From: a virus
Length of the DNA stretch: 62,504 bases
IMG/VR virus record: IMGVR_UViG_3300021437_000019
Span: 1-62,504 of that record
Strand: one strand, 5' to 3'
Shown here one piece after another: positions 40,431 through 48,650 of the stretch. The notes below the pieces were generated by a model. The model saw only the letters and a program-made list of their open reading frames with translations, had not been told where the DNA came from and searched no databases. The stretch's first letter is position 1. The number at the start of each line of letters is the position of its first letter. The position numbers and the translations under genes are program-made.

Positions 40431-40927
40431 AACAGGATAATCCGGCCGCTTCCACCGCCTGTCGGTTCGGACGGGTATCCGGGCGGCGGCGGCGCCGCCG
40501 ATCCGCCGGTCCCGCCGGCCGTGCCAGCCACAACGTATTGATCGGTATTCGCCTTACCAATGATTTGTACCTTGCTGCTTTCCGCACCGCGCGTGCTGAC
40601 TGACGAAACGTATAAAGCGACCGAAGTGTTCGCTGGAACTTTGACCCTTGTCTGCCGCGCGGATGGATCCGTGATGTTCTGCACCAGGTTCGTTTCATTG
40701 TCACGGTACACACGCCAGCCAGCAATGTCGCTGCTACGAATCTGCGGCGCGTTCCACGTGATGAGTAGTTCCAGGCTTCCACCCTGCGCGATTAAATTGC
40801 GTGGCGGGAGCGGTCGTTTCTTTGCACCTGAAATCTTCAATAGCGTGGCGGAATTTTCTTGGAGCAGTCTTTGAAGTATCGGCATGGCCTGCTGATACGT
40901 TCCAGGCAATTGAAATTCGTTGTTCAT
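40427..40927 (-). CDS. Fibronectin type III-like virion protein
   Basis: The 166-residue product has a helical N-terminus and an Fn3-like sandwich (PRNLIAQGGSLELLITWNAP, IAGWRVYRDNETN, VKVPANTSVALYVSSVS) and a Pro/Gly-rich tail. Such domains decorate tails or capsids and help surface adhesion. ATGA overlaps on both sides. Confidence 0.65.
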   Translation of the reverse strand: MNNEFQLPGTYQQAMPILQRLLQENSATLLKISGAKKRPLPPRNLIAQGGSLELLITWNAPQIRSSDIAGWRVYRDNETNLVQNITDPSARQTRVKVPANTSVALYVSSVSTRGAESSKVQIIGKANTDQYVVAGTAGGTGGSAAPPPPGYPSEPTGGGSGRIILL

Positions 40928-42873
40928 CGCGCTTCCTGCCTGGCCGCACCAAGTTTCGGCATCACCATGTTGATTCGTCCGTAGGTCGCCACCGGGATTT
41001 CTTCGTTAGTCACCGTCAATGTCCCATCTGCCGGATGTGAGGTAAGCTGGACACGCCCGAATATCCAGCGTGCCTCGGTCCCAATCTTTGCGGCATATCG
41101 GTTATCGCTGGCGCTGATCTGGTCCGTATCAGCCACCGTCCAATCCGCGAGCGCAAGGTCGGTTTCCGCCGCGTAGGACCACTGTGCGAGGCCATCGCCC
41201 TGCCACTCGATCTCACTCACTAGCACGTTGTTGTTTCCAACGTTCAGCAGCGTGATGTAATCGCCCGTGTAGGTGGAACCGTTGTCCGAGTCACCATCTT
41301 CGAGTTGGTACACCTTCCCGTTGTCGGCGGCGCCCCACAGGCGCTCTCTCCCGTTCACGTCGCGCACATTCTGCCGCGGCGTGTAGCCCGTGCCAGCCAG
41401 CGTCTTCAGGGTTATGCCTGAATACGTTGCATCGTATGCCTGCCCGTGCGGACTGAGTTCGTCGCGCAGCAGGTAGTCGTGGACAACGACAATTGGATTG
41501 CCATTCGTGTCTTTACCGAACACGTACACGCAATCAATTTCCTTGATCGGGTCGCGCAGATAGGCCAGTTCCACCGTCGAAACGAACTGGTCGGCAATCT
41601 GATTGAGCAGCATTCGCTCATACTCGTTGCTGATCGGCGTCGGCCCGTAATAACCCGAATTCAGCAGCGTGTTGTAACCCTGGCCAAAGCTCATCAACTG
41701 CTTGTCGGTTGTGAACCACACGGGCCCGTACGGCGTTTCGATCCACGCGCGCTGCCCGGAACAGCCACCAACCCACGGTCCGCGCCACGGGTTTGCGCCC
41801 TGATCGCGCAATGCCTGCGACCAGATCGCCAGATAATTCTTACTGTGGAACCAGCCTTCCAGCCGATAGGTGTGCAGGCACGTCGGCACTTCCCCGGTCG
41901 GAAAAGGTTCGATGTTGTTCGCCGGCCACGCTTCCGGTGCCGAACCAACAAATTCTCCCACATTGAAAGCTGTGTCGTCTTCCGAGTAGTAGATGTTTAC
42001 ATCGCCATCTCGCGCGGCGAAGACCCGATTGCCAACCCTGGTAAACCTGTTCAGGCCGCTGATTGGCAAACCATTGCGGATCGGAAGTTCCTGGTTCGCG
42101 GCAATCGTCGGCGCGGTGAATGTCGCCACGGTTGCGGCATTTCCAACGATGATGCGGTTTCCGTTCGCATCCACCAACCAGTAAGGCACCTGACCGCCAT
42201 CGTTCGTGCGCCCGATGCCCTTCACCCACTCAGTATTTACACCCGCAAGGCTTGGCAGGCCGCTCACCACAAGCGAGTATCCGGCCGTCCCAACCGTGAA
42301 GGTCGAGCCGATCTGGACGCAATTGCCGACAGCGCCGGTGACCTGGTTGTAATACACCATCCAGAGGCCAAAGCCGCCCAAGACGGTAATTGCCCACGTT
42401 CCCGTTACGCCGTTCGTAAGGTTGTTTGTGACACCAGAGGATTCCGTGCTGTTTGGTGCCCGGATGCCCACCGGCCGCAGTGTCGTGCCGTCGTAGCTGT
42501 CGAAGTCCGTACCGTTCCCGATGAAGATGCGATTCGCGGCCCGGAAGTGTCCCCACGGGTTCCCACTCGCTAGCGCCGCGATGGTCGTGACCGCGCCGCC
42601 GTTTATGGCAACGCGCTTCAAATTCGCACCTTGGCCGAAAAGTGCGTACTGCGTTCCACCGTACTGCTCGTAATAGGCAATGGAATGAATCGCCGTCGTG
42701 TTATCGACGGCGCTCATCGCCGGCGCCGTGTAACCCCAGCGCAACTTCAGCCGGCCGGATTGATGCACCCGGAAATTCCGACACCGCTGGCTGCGCTTCG
42801 GCGGGAAATTGAGCGGATTGCTGCGACTGTCTACCCCGCCAAACTCGAAGTCATCGATCTTCTTGAGTGGCAT
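40924..42873 (-). CDS. Tail nozzle-like protein (tail tubular B-type)
   Basis: The 649-residue protein opens with FEFGGVDSRSNPLNFPPKRS, the pattern at the start of podovirus nozzle proteins that list surface-contact residues, then beta-propeller-like repeats (IHSIAYYEQYGGTQYALFGQ; ANRIFIGNGTDFDSYDGTTL; LNRFTRVGNRVFAARDGDV; YNTLLNSGYYGPTPISNEYE). It follows the adaptor gene, the usual order of tail tubular A and B. Confidence 0.75.
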   Translation of the reverse strand: MPLKKIDDFEFGGVDSRSNPLNFPPKRSQRCRNFRVHQSGRLKLRWGYTAPAMSAVDNTTAIHSIAYYEQYGGTQYALFGQGANLKRVAINGGAVTTIAALASGNPWGHFRAANRIFIGNGTDFDSYDGTTLRPVGIRAPNSTESSGVTNNLTNGVTGTWAITVLGGFGLWMVYYNQVTGAVGNCVQIGSTFTVGTAGYSLVVSGLPSLAGVNTEWVKGIGRTNDGGQVPYWLVDANGNRIIVGNAATVATFTAPTIAANQELPIRNGLPISGLNRFTRVGNRVFAARDGDVNIYYSEDDTAFNVGEFVGSAPEAWPANNIEPFPTGEVPTCLHTYRLEGWFHSKNYLAIWSQALRDQGANPWRGPWVGGCSGQRAWIETPYGPVWFTTDKQLMSFGQGYNTLLNSGYYGPTPISNEYERMLLNQIADQFVSTVELAYLRDPIKEIDCVYVFGKDTNGNPIVVVHDYLLRDELSPHGQAYDATYSGITLKTLAGTGYTPRQNVRDVNGRERLWGAADNGKVYQLEDGDSDNGSTYTGDYITLLNVGNNNVLVSEIEWQGDGLAQWSYAAETDLALADWTVADTDQISASDNRYAAKIGTEARWIFGRVQLTSHPADGTLTVTNEEIPVATYGRINMVMPKLGAARQEAR

Positions 42874-42876
42874 GAA

Positions 42877-43578
42877 TCAGCCGTGCGCCTGCACGGTGTT
42901 GACCGTCAACTCGTTCGCGCGAGCTTCCTGGGTCTTGCGTCCTGACCAGTGCGGTGTACGGGATGCCTTGAGGACGAAGTTCTCACGGTTCGCGCTCGCA
43001 ACGGCAAAGCGCGGGTCTTCCTGGCCGTAGAGAAACTCATACACGCGCTTCTCCAAACACGGCAGCATTCCCCAGTGAAGATAGGGCGGCAGAAGCGGGA
43101 TCGTATCCTGGGTGGGATCCGTCACCATCGGAATGGCCCAGTAGCCGTAGAGGATTTTTTGCGCGACGTTGGCGGGCGCCTGCAGAAAAAGTGTCCAGAT
43201 GGAGGTCTTGGGATCGATGAAATACGAGGCGGGAGTATCTTGTACGTTTTGCACCGTAGCGGCAAGAATTTGCTGAGGATCGAAGAGGGGGATAAGCTCG
43301 GCGGCAACTGTAACGCCGTCAGCGTTCAGGAGTATCATTTCGTCGAGTTCAACTAGGTCCGGGGAACTTCCACCGGCGGCAACGGACAGGTCGTAACTTT
43401 GCGTGTTGATGGCAGTGGTAAAACTCGACCGCTTCTTTCGCCACCAAAAATGCTGCTCGTTACAGAACTCGTCCAGCGCGAGAAAGAATTCCATGCGCAG
43501 ATCGATCAACTTGCTCGCGCGGTTCTCCGTGCGCCTGTTCACCTGCTCGACGATCTGTGTGACGCTCCAACCCGCCAT
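42877..43578 (-). CDS. Head-tail adaptor-like protein (tail tubular A / gp6-type)
   Basis: The 233-residue protein is mostly helical at the N-terminus (WSVTQIVEQVNRRTENRASK; FFLALDEFCNEQHFWW) with a beta-rich middle and a hydrophobic patch (LLPPYLHWGMLPCLEKRVYE). This arrangement is seen in adaptor proteins joining portal and nozzle. AGGGAG precedes the ATG. Confidence 0.65.
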   Translation of the reverse strand: MAGWSVTQIVEQVNRRTENRASKLIDLRMEFFLALDEFCNEQHFWWRKKRSSFTTAINTQSYDLSVAAGGSSPDLVELDEMILLNADGVTVAAELIPLFDPQQILAATVQNVQDTPASYFIDPKTSIWTLFLQAPANVAQKILYGYWAIPMVTDPTQDTIPLLPPYLHWGMLPCLEKRVYEFLYGQEDPRFAVASANRENFVLKASRTPHWSGRKTQEARANELTVNTVQAHG

Positions 43579-43585
43579 GAGCTCC

Positions 43586-44527
43586 CTAACCGACTGCGAT
43601 TCCGACTTTGTTTTCTTGTTGTGCTACCGGCCAGCGCCCCTGCCGCTTTTCTTCTTCGACGTGGCCGCGATAATCCATAATCGAGAATCCGTAGTCCCCG
43701 ATGTGCCCGGGCAGCACTTGCGGATCGGCATAGATGCGAAAGCCGAGTTTCTTGGCTTTCCAGCAGAATCCCAAGTCCTCACCAAGCTCCCCCTGCTGGC
43801 TATCCACAATGTTGTCAAGAAACTGGAACCACCAACCATCGGCAAACTTCCAGTCGCCGCCTGGCGCGGTCGACCCAGCGAACAGATCGCGGCGGCGCTT
43901 CTCTTTCTTGTCCCAGTAGGCGTCGATGCACGCCCGCGAGCCACAACCATCGTCTGGTACTTTCCGCTTATCCTCTTCCCGCTCGAAGTAGCAACTTCGG
44001 TATGCTTCGCCCATTTTCTCGAGAACGCGCCGATGGACCAGCATGTACGCTGCGCCAGCGCCGTCAATCTCCATCAATTTGTTCGAGTCGAAGTCCCATT
44101 CCAGCGGGTCAACGTAGCCCTCTTTTTCCTTATTCCAGAAGCGGATATTCGGCACGGGCGGATCACGACGCACCGTCGCTATCCCGCAAACTATGTCGAG
44201 TTTGTAGGAAAGCAGCCGCGCAAGGTGCCCCGGCTGGCACAGCATGTCATCGTCCATCAGAAAGAAGTATTCCGGCTCCGGCCGGCCATCGGGCAATTGG
44301 TTCATGCCGTACATGGATACGGTCAACGTCTGATTCCTCGACCAGTGAACGACAGAGGCCCCTTTGACGCTCGGTGGGAAGCGGAGGCTATGCTTCCCTT
44401 TCTTGCATTTCCAGGGTGCGTGGTCGCCGCATTGGCATTGTGTCGCCTGAATCATCTGAATCAGCGACGCGCGGGATTCTTCCTTCATGCCGCGGTATGT
44501 CGGCACCACGATGTCACAAACGGCCAT
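43586..44527 (-). CDS. GT-A type glycosyltransferase
   Basis: The 313-residue product has a nucleotide-sugar binding fold: DIVVPTYRG (5-13) and the metal-binding YFFLMDDDMLCQPG with a DxD at 92-94, and GEDLGFCWKAKKLGFRIYAD late. Cys-rich insertion QCQCGDHAPWKCKKGK could bind zinc. Located between capsid and tail genes, it may glycosylate virion proteins or host surface glycans. Confidence 0.8.
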   Translation of the reverse strand: MAVCDIVVPTYRGMKEESRASLIQMIQATQCQCGDHAPWKCKKGKHSLRFPPSVKGASVVHWSRNQTLTVSMYGMNQLPDGRPEPEYFFLMDDDMLCQPGHLARLLSYKLDIVCGIATVRRDPPVPNIRFWNKEKEGYVDPLEWDFDSNKLMEIDGAGAAYMLVHRRVLEKMGEAYRSCYFEREEDKRKVPDDGCGSRACIDAYWDKKEKRRRDLFAGSTAPGGDWKFADGWWFQFLDNIVDSQQGELGEDLGFCWKAKKLGFRIYADPQVLPGHIGDYGFSIMDYRGHVEEEKRQGRWPVAQQENKVGIAVG

Positions 44528-44530
44528 ACG

Positions 44531-44797
44531 TCAGTCTCTCGCCTCTCTCCATGGATAACGCCTTCGGGTTTCTGCTGCGCGCCGCGCGATCTTTTCACCA
44601 AACGCGTGAATTTTTTCGCGGTTACGCTCTACGCCGTCAACCTGGATGCCAGTCCAAATCTTTTTTCCGGTGTAGAGATTCTGCTCGTATCGCACTGGCA
44701 CGCAGGTATGGCATCCTTCAATCACCTTGCCCGCGGGCGTGACCTTAATGAGTAGTGCGGTCACTTCACGGCCGCACCTTCGGTTCGGGCAGCGCAT
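44531..44797 (-). CDS. Zinc-ribbon protein
   Basis: The 88-residue product has RCPNRRCGREV and EGCHTCVPVRYEQ, a four-cysteine zinc ribbon, and a basic helical tail. It sits between the head decoration-like gene and the glycosyltransferase. Confidence 0.6.
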   Translation of the reverse strand: MRCPNRRCGREVTALLIKVTPAGKVIEGCHTCVPVRYEQNLYTGKKIWTGIQVDGVERNREKIHAFGEKIARRAAETRRRYPWREARD

Positions 44798-45220
44798 CTA
44801 CGCCGCCGGCGGGGCGTTGCGCGGGCCGATCCTCTTGTCTGCCAGCTTCGCCCGAAGTTCTTCGATTTCCTTGTCCTTCTTGGCGTTCTCAGCCGCCAGA
44901 CCATCGTTCAGTTTGATGGCTCGCTTGGCCTGATCCTCCGGTTTCATGGTGTGCCGGAGGTACACTTCTTTGTCTTCCGTGATCGTGTCGCCGCCCTGGA
45001 TGAGTTTGCGGATCTGCGCGATCACCTCGGGATCATCGGTGTGCAACAGACCCATGGTGAAGCGCACTTCTTTGTGTTCCAGCGCCATGATTGCGCCGGA
45101 GTTGGCATCCTTCACGCGCTGGCCACCACTGATTCGAATGGTCACACTGGAAGGCGACCCGTGGGGCGCGGTGTCAATCCAGGAATAAAAGGTCACTACT
45201 TCCTGCTTCGTTGCTGTCAT
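44798..45220 (-). CDS. Head-associated hypothetical protein
   Basis: The 140-residue protein has a beta-rich N-terminal half (TFYSWIDTAPHGSPSSVTIR) and a coiled-coil end (NAKKDKEIEELRAKLADKR). Its stop abuts the ATG of the zinc-ribbon gene. It may be a capsid decoration or completion protein. Confidence 0.5.
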   Translation of the reverse strand: MTATKQEVVTFYSWIDTAPHGSPSSVTIRISGGQRVKDANSGAIMALEHKEVRFTMGLLHTDDPEVIAQIRKLIQGGDTITEDKEVYLRHTMKPEDQAKRAIKLNDGLAAENAKKDKEIEELRAKLADKRIGPRNAPPAA

Positions 45221-45243
45221 ACAGTCCTCTCAAAAGGAATCGG

Positions 45244-45266
45244 GGCTGGAAGTCGTCCCTCCAGCC
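45244..45266 (-). terminator. Hairpin after the capsid-side HNH gene
   Basis: GGCTGGA-9 nt-TCCAGCC is a perfect 7-bp stem. On the minus strand it is followed by CCGATTCCTTTT, a weak T-run. It could end the HNH transcript started at the promoter near 45850. Confidence 0.4.
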
Positions 45267-45296
45267 ACGAGCTGAATTGTTGAGTTACGGTAAAAG

Positions 45297-45833
45297 TTAG
45301 GTTGCTTTGTGCGGGCAGATGCCGCCGTTCATCCGTTTGCCAAACTTACAATTCATGCAAAGCACTTGGAATCCGGGCGGAAAATGGTGTTTCAAGAGCC
45401 AGCGATAGATCGCGCCCGTGCGGCTTCCGTTGAAAATGCTGCGACGGTGTTGTGCGCTGTTGTTGTCCTCGTGATCCAGGGAAAGAAATTCAAATATTGA
45501 TTCACCGCAACACGCGCATTTTGCACCGCCGTAAGCCTCAAAAACTTCACGTTTTATTTCTGCGTGACGCTTCCGCACGACGGCGTTATATGCAGGCGTC
45601 GGTGGTCGATATTTGTAGTGCTTCCTTCCATATATCCGCTGCTTCTTGAGACACTTCTTGCACCGCAAGCCATTTGGTTCATGTGGGCGTTTTCCACATC
45701 GGTAGCAGAGGCCACCCTTAACTCTTTTCAGGGTAGTCCTTGCCACCGATGTGGAATTTTCGTTTTTGTAATACCCGGGTGTAATTAGATTTCGCTCAAG
45801 CCGTTCTATTGCCCTCGAAACATCTGTAAACAT
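45297..45833 (-). CDS. HNH endonuclease downstream of the capsid gene
   Basis: The 178-residue product has two zinc knuckles (CYRCGKRPHEPNGLRCKKC) followed by the nuclease: CACCGESIFEFLSLDHEDNN and LCMNCKFGKR. It is a likely free-standing homing nuclease that interrupts the structural operon. Base composition is lower in GC than the neighbours. GGAGG precedes the ATG and a sigma70-like promoter stands upstream. Confidence 0.8.
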   Translation of the reverse strand: MFTDVSRAIERLERNLITPGYYKNENSTSVARTTLKRVKGGLCYRCGKRPHEPNGLRCKKCLKKQRIYGRKHYKYRPPTPAYNAVVRKRHAEIKREVFEAYGGAKCACCGESIFEFLSLDHEDNNSAQHRRSIFNGSRTGAIYRWLLKHHFPPGFQVLCMNCKFGKRMNGGICPHKAT

Positions 45834-45849
45834 GGCACCTCCATTACGA

Positions 45850-45879
45850 AGTATGCCATATTATGCAAATGTGCGTCAA
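45850..45879 (-). promoter_or_regulatory. Sigma70-like promoter for the HNH gene
   Basis: TTGACG and CATACT are separated by 18 nt on the minus strand, just upstream of the HNH start. A 7-bp inverted repeat GCAAATG/CATTTGC surrounds the -35 region (45865..45891) and may be an operator or the end of the capsid transcript. Confidence 0.5.
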
Positions 45880-45892
45880 TAGAACATTTGCT

Positions 45893-47107
45893 TCAAGCGA
45901 ATGCCGTCACATTATACATTCGGGCATGGCGGCTTTCGAACCGAATCACCCATGCGCCTTCCGTGATGTACTCATCCTGGTACTTGTCGCTGCCGTCTTT
46001 CACGACGTCAGTCAACAGGTGAGTGTCGCGGTTTTCGCCGTTGCCGGACAGTGGTGCGAACTCGATCGAGTCCACGTCGAGTGCGTAGGCTTCGTCAGCC
46101 CATCCCAATGCACCGGTGGGACCGCCTTCGAGCAACAGGTCGCGGGTAATCATGAAGTCGCCATGCGACGTCACGTACCGCTTGACCTTCACTCCGTACA
46201 GTTCCTCACCGGGCTGATGCCGCATGTGGCCGAGCGAGAAGAAGTCGAACGCCGAGATGACTTTCTTCGCGGCAACGAGCAGTTTCTCGTGCCCTTCGTA
46301 GTAGGTGCCGAAGGACAGTTCTGCGAACGATTCCAGGCCGGTCTCGGTCAGGGTGTTGTTCGCGTTGTAAACGTTGGTGACGATGCGGCTCTTCAGCCCC
46401 ATCGTAGTGCGGATGGTTCCAGGTGCGCCAAGCGCCAGCAACTCGGAAGCACGCCCCCACAGGCCGGTTGATTCGATTTCCTTGCGGATCTCTTCCAGTG
46501 CTTTGCGGCGCTGAAAGAGGCGCTCGTTGGACGGCCCGAACTGAGCTTGTGCGACCATCGACTTCGTGATCTGCACGGGACGCCGGAAGATTTGTGTGTA
46601 ACTGATCTTCACGGCCTTGGTGGTTGTGCGCGGCGTTCCAAACGCAGCGCCTTCGGCGTATGCCGAACCGACGATGCGGATGTCTGCCGTAGCGCCGATC
46701 GTGTCTGCGCCAGCGCCGCCAACACCGCGGGTGAGCGTCAGGGTGTTGGTTGCAACCGCACTGACGCGAGCGATTTCTTCCGCCGCAGAGTTGGAATTGG
46801 CTTTCGGAATGGCGATCAAGTCGCCGGGATTGAACAGGGTGCCGTCCACAACCAGAAGTGCGGTGGCAACCGAACTCTGATCGGAACCGGCATTTGCTTG
46901 TCCCCAATGCCCAACGTAGTCGTCTTCGATCCACTCGACGCGGGCACTGGCGGTTGACTTCTTGCGGTTACCAATTTTGGTAACCAGCGTAAAGATCGGG
47001 GTGAGGCTCGGGTTCAACAGAACGTCCGACTCACCCAGGAAAATACGCTTTTGTACTGTTTCTGAAATGGCCTGGTCGATTGACCGAGGCACCGTGTTAA
47101 CGGCCAT
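45893..47107 (-). CDS. Major capsid protein (DUF5309/SU10-type, HK97-like fold)
   Basis: The 404-residue protein has the pattern of the DUF5309 capsid family: VLLNPSLTPIFTLVTKIGNR and SARVEWIEDDYVG at the N-terminus, a beta-rich middle (IAIPKANSNSAAEEIARVSA), YTQIFRRPVQITKS, a helix EEIRKEIESTGLWGR and the C-terminal DEYITEGAWVIRFESRHARM. It is the main shell protein. It follows the scaffold-like gene as expected. Confidence 0.85.
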   Translation of the reverse strand: MAVNTVPRSIDQAISETVQKRIFLGESDVLLNPSLTPIFTLVTKIGNRKKSTASARVEWIEDDYVGHWGQANAGSDQSSVATALLVVDGTLFNPGDLIAIPKANSNSAAEEIARVSAVATNTLTLTRGVGGAGADTIGATADIRIVGSAYAEGAAFGTPRTTTKAVKISYTQIFRRPVQITKSMVAQAQFGPSNERLFQRRKALEEIRKEIESTGLWGRASELLALGAPGTIRTTMGLKSRIVTNVYNANNTLTETGLESFAELSFGTYYEGHEKLLVAAKKVISAFDFFSLGHMRHQPGEELYGVKVKRYVTSHGDFMITRDLLLEGGPTGALGWADEAYALDVDSIEFAPLSGNGENRDTHLLTDVVKDGSDKYQDEYITEGAWVIRFESRHARMYNVTAFA

Positions 47108-47141
47108 GTATTTCTTCCCGGCAAAGCCGGGCAGGGGTTAC

Positions 47142-48383
47142 CTAACTACCGGGTCGCTTTATAACACGGCCTGCGGTCGCCAGCGCGTGGGAGAATTTGC
47201 TTCCGCCGCCGCTGACAATCTCGTTGACCGTTTGCTGCCCCGGTGATGGTCCCTTGCCGATTTCGCCTTTGGTTTTTCCGGGAGTCGTGCGGCCGGCGGC
47301 GATTTTCTTCGCCCGTTCGGCCTCTTGTTTCTTGCCAGTCTGGACAGCCTTTTGAACTGTTTCAGGGTTCACCTGTTCCCCGCGCGCGATCTTGTACGCA
47401 GCCTCAACCTGCGCTGCGTAGTTCGCCACCCTGTCGCGGCCGTTGCCAGCCACAACGTTCTTGATCCACGCATTCGACTGCATCGCGCGCTGGATCGCTC
47501 CACTCTCCACCATCTGCTCGAGGTTCGGGTAGAGTTGCTTTCCAGTCGCTTTGTCGGTCAACCCATCGAGGTGCTCGAAAGCCGCTTCACGAATCGCCAT
47601 CGTCTCGACGCGCCCGATTACCGGGTCATTACCAAGTGCGCCGCGCATCGAATTGTAAATGGCTGGCAGTGCGTCTTCGAGTTGCATCCAGAACGCTTGC
47701 GACAGTGCGGTAGTGATTCCATCCGCCTGCTGCTGGCTGAGTTTCTCCGGAGCCTCATCGCCCCAAAGGGCCTTCACAAAGGTGGTCGCAACGTGCATGG
47801 ACACTTCTGGCACGACACGCGCCTTCGCAACCTCGCCAGCGTTCTTGATGAACGCTTGGATCTGTTCAGGTGTAGGCTTGGTCGGCTGCGCCGCCGCTTC
47901 AACCTTCTCCTCGGGCTTCTCGTCGTCACCCTTGGCTTCGGCCTCTGCGCGCTCGGCTTGCTGCCGCTTCAGCGCCTCGCCGCGGTCAATGACCTCTTTC
48001 AAGAGGGCATGATGCGCGGGGTCATTCGGGTCCAATTGGACCTTGTAAGTCTTAGAGTAGTGGTCAGCGGCCTTCTTGTAGGCGGCTTCGGAGTAATCGC
48101 GGTCGTTCTCGTCGATAGAGAATTCGCTTTCTTCCTCTGCCGCTTCTTCTTCGGCCTCTTCGGCTTCGGCTTCCTCTTCGGGTGCCTCTTCCTTGCCGGC
48201 TTCTTCGCCGGCTTCTTCACTACCGGTTTCGGGCGTATCGGTTTCAGTTTCCGCCGCCGACTCCTCGGTTTGTGTTGCTTCGGCAGAACTTGATTCCGGT
48301 CCCGCACCTCCAAGCAGGGCGTTCAGTTCCGACTCACTGCTTGGTACTGCTGTTTCTTGGCTCGTCGCCGTTTCCGTTGCCAT
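47142..48383 (-). CDS. Scaffolding-like protein
   Basis: The 413-residue protein has a very acidic Glu/Ala-rich N-terminal third (EEEAEAEEAEEEAAEEE), then helical coiled-coil segments (ALKRQQAERAEAEAKGD; TTALSQAFWMQLEDALPAIY) and a basic C-terminus (KKIAAGRTTPGKTKGEIGKG). This is typical of a scaffold whose C-terminus contacts the capsid protein. The start at 48383 has AGGAG upstream; a longer frame is rejected. Confidence 0.7.
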   Translation of the reverse strand: MATETATSQETAVPSSESELNALLGGAGPESSSAEATQTEESAAETETDTPETGSEEAGEEAGKEEAPEEEAEAEEAEEEAAEEESEFSIDENDRDYSEAAYKKAADHYSKTYKVQLDPNDPAHHALLKEVIDRGEALKRQQAERAEAEAKGDDEKPEEKVEAAAQPTKPTPEQIQAFIKNAGEVAKARVVPEVSMHVATTFVKALWGDEAPEKLSQQQADGITTALSQAFWMQLEDALPAIYNSMRGALGNDPVIGRVETMAIREAAFEHLDGLTDKATGKQLYPNLEQMVESGAIQRAMQSNAWIKNVVAGNGRDRVANYAAQVEAAYKIARGEQVNPETVQKAVQTGKKQEAERAKKIAAGRTTPGKTKGEIGKGPSPGQQTVNEIVSGGGSKFSHALATAGRVIKRPGS

Positions 48384-48479
48384 ACTCGCTCCTACCGCTC
48401 GTCGCGGACAAAAGAAAACGGCAGCGGTGATACGCTCTTCGCGCATTCCACTGCCGTCGAAAATCGGATGGTTCTAAAC

Positions 48480-48552
48480 TGGTGGCGGGGCTCGGAGTCG
48501 CACCGAGTTCAGGGGGTCATGAACCGCCTATGGACTGTTCCACTTCCCCGCA
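48480..48552 (-). tRNA. tRNA-CAU-like gene (Met/Ile2-type anticodon) with encoded CCA
   Basis: A 73-nt cloverleaf can be drawn: acceptor TGCGGGG/CCCCGCC (1:72 is U-C, the other six pair), D-arm GTGG/CCAT, anticodon stem GGCGG/CCCCC with one C-C mismatch and loop TTCATGA (anticodon CAT), T-arm CTCGG/CCGAG with loop TGCGACT, discriminator A and CCA. It lies in a 267-nt gene-free gap, with a motif copy 8 nt before its 5' end. The D-loop lacks GG, so activity is uncertain. An unpaired 1:72 is also a hallmark of bacterial initiator tRNAs. Confidence 0.65.
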
Positions 48553-48559
48553 CAGCACT

Positions 48560-48572
48560 TCTAAACCTTAGA
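48560..48572 (-). promoter_or_regulatory. Dispersed junction motif, copy 8
   Basis: The minus-strand TCTAAGGTTTAGA lies just upstream of the tRNA-like gene. A half-site TTCTAAACT lies just past the tRNA 3' end (48472-48480). Confidence 0.5.
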
Positions 48573-48576
48573 AAAC

Positions 48577-48644
48577 GGGGCGGTGCCTGGTAGCTCGCTC
48601 CCTAAAGGTCGCGTTCCCACCGCCCCAACCCCGCAAAAGCGGGG
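48577..48644. other. Structured gap: 9-bp long-range stem and 6-bp hairpin
   Basis: GGGGCGGTG (48577..48585) pairs with CACCGCCCC (48618..48626), and CCCCGC-AAAA-GCGGGG (48629..48644) follows the stop of the exported protein gene. With the tRNA-like gene this makes the whole 48384-48650 gap RNA-structured; no protein gene is seen there. Confidence 0.5.
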
Positions 48645-48650
48645 ATCTCG

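Noticed and set aside
43403-44755. Plus-strand 450-residue frame opposite the glycosyltransferase
   Set aside because: Antisense shadow of the GT-A gene; composition is unlike a protein and no start site is supported.
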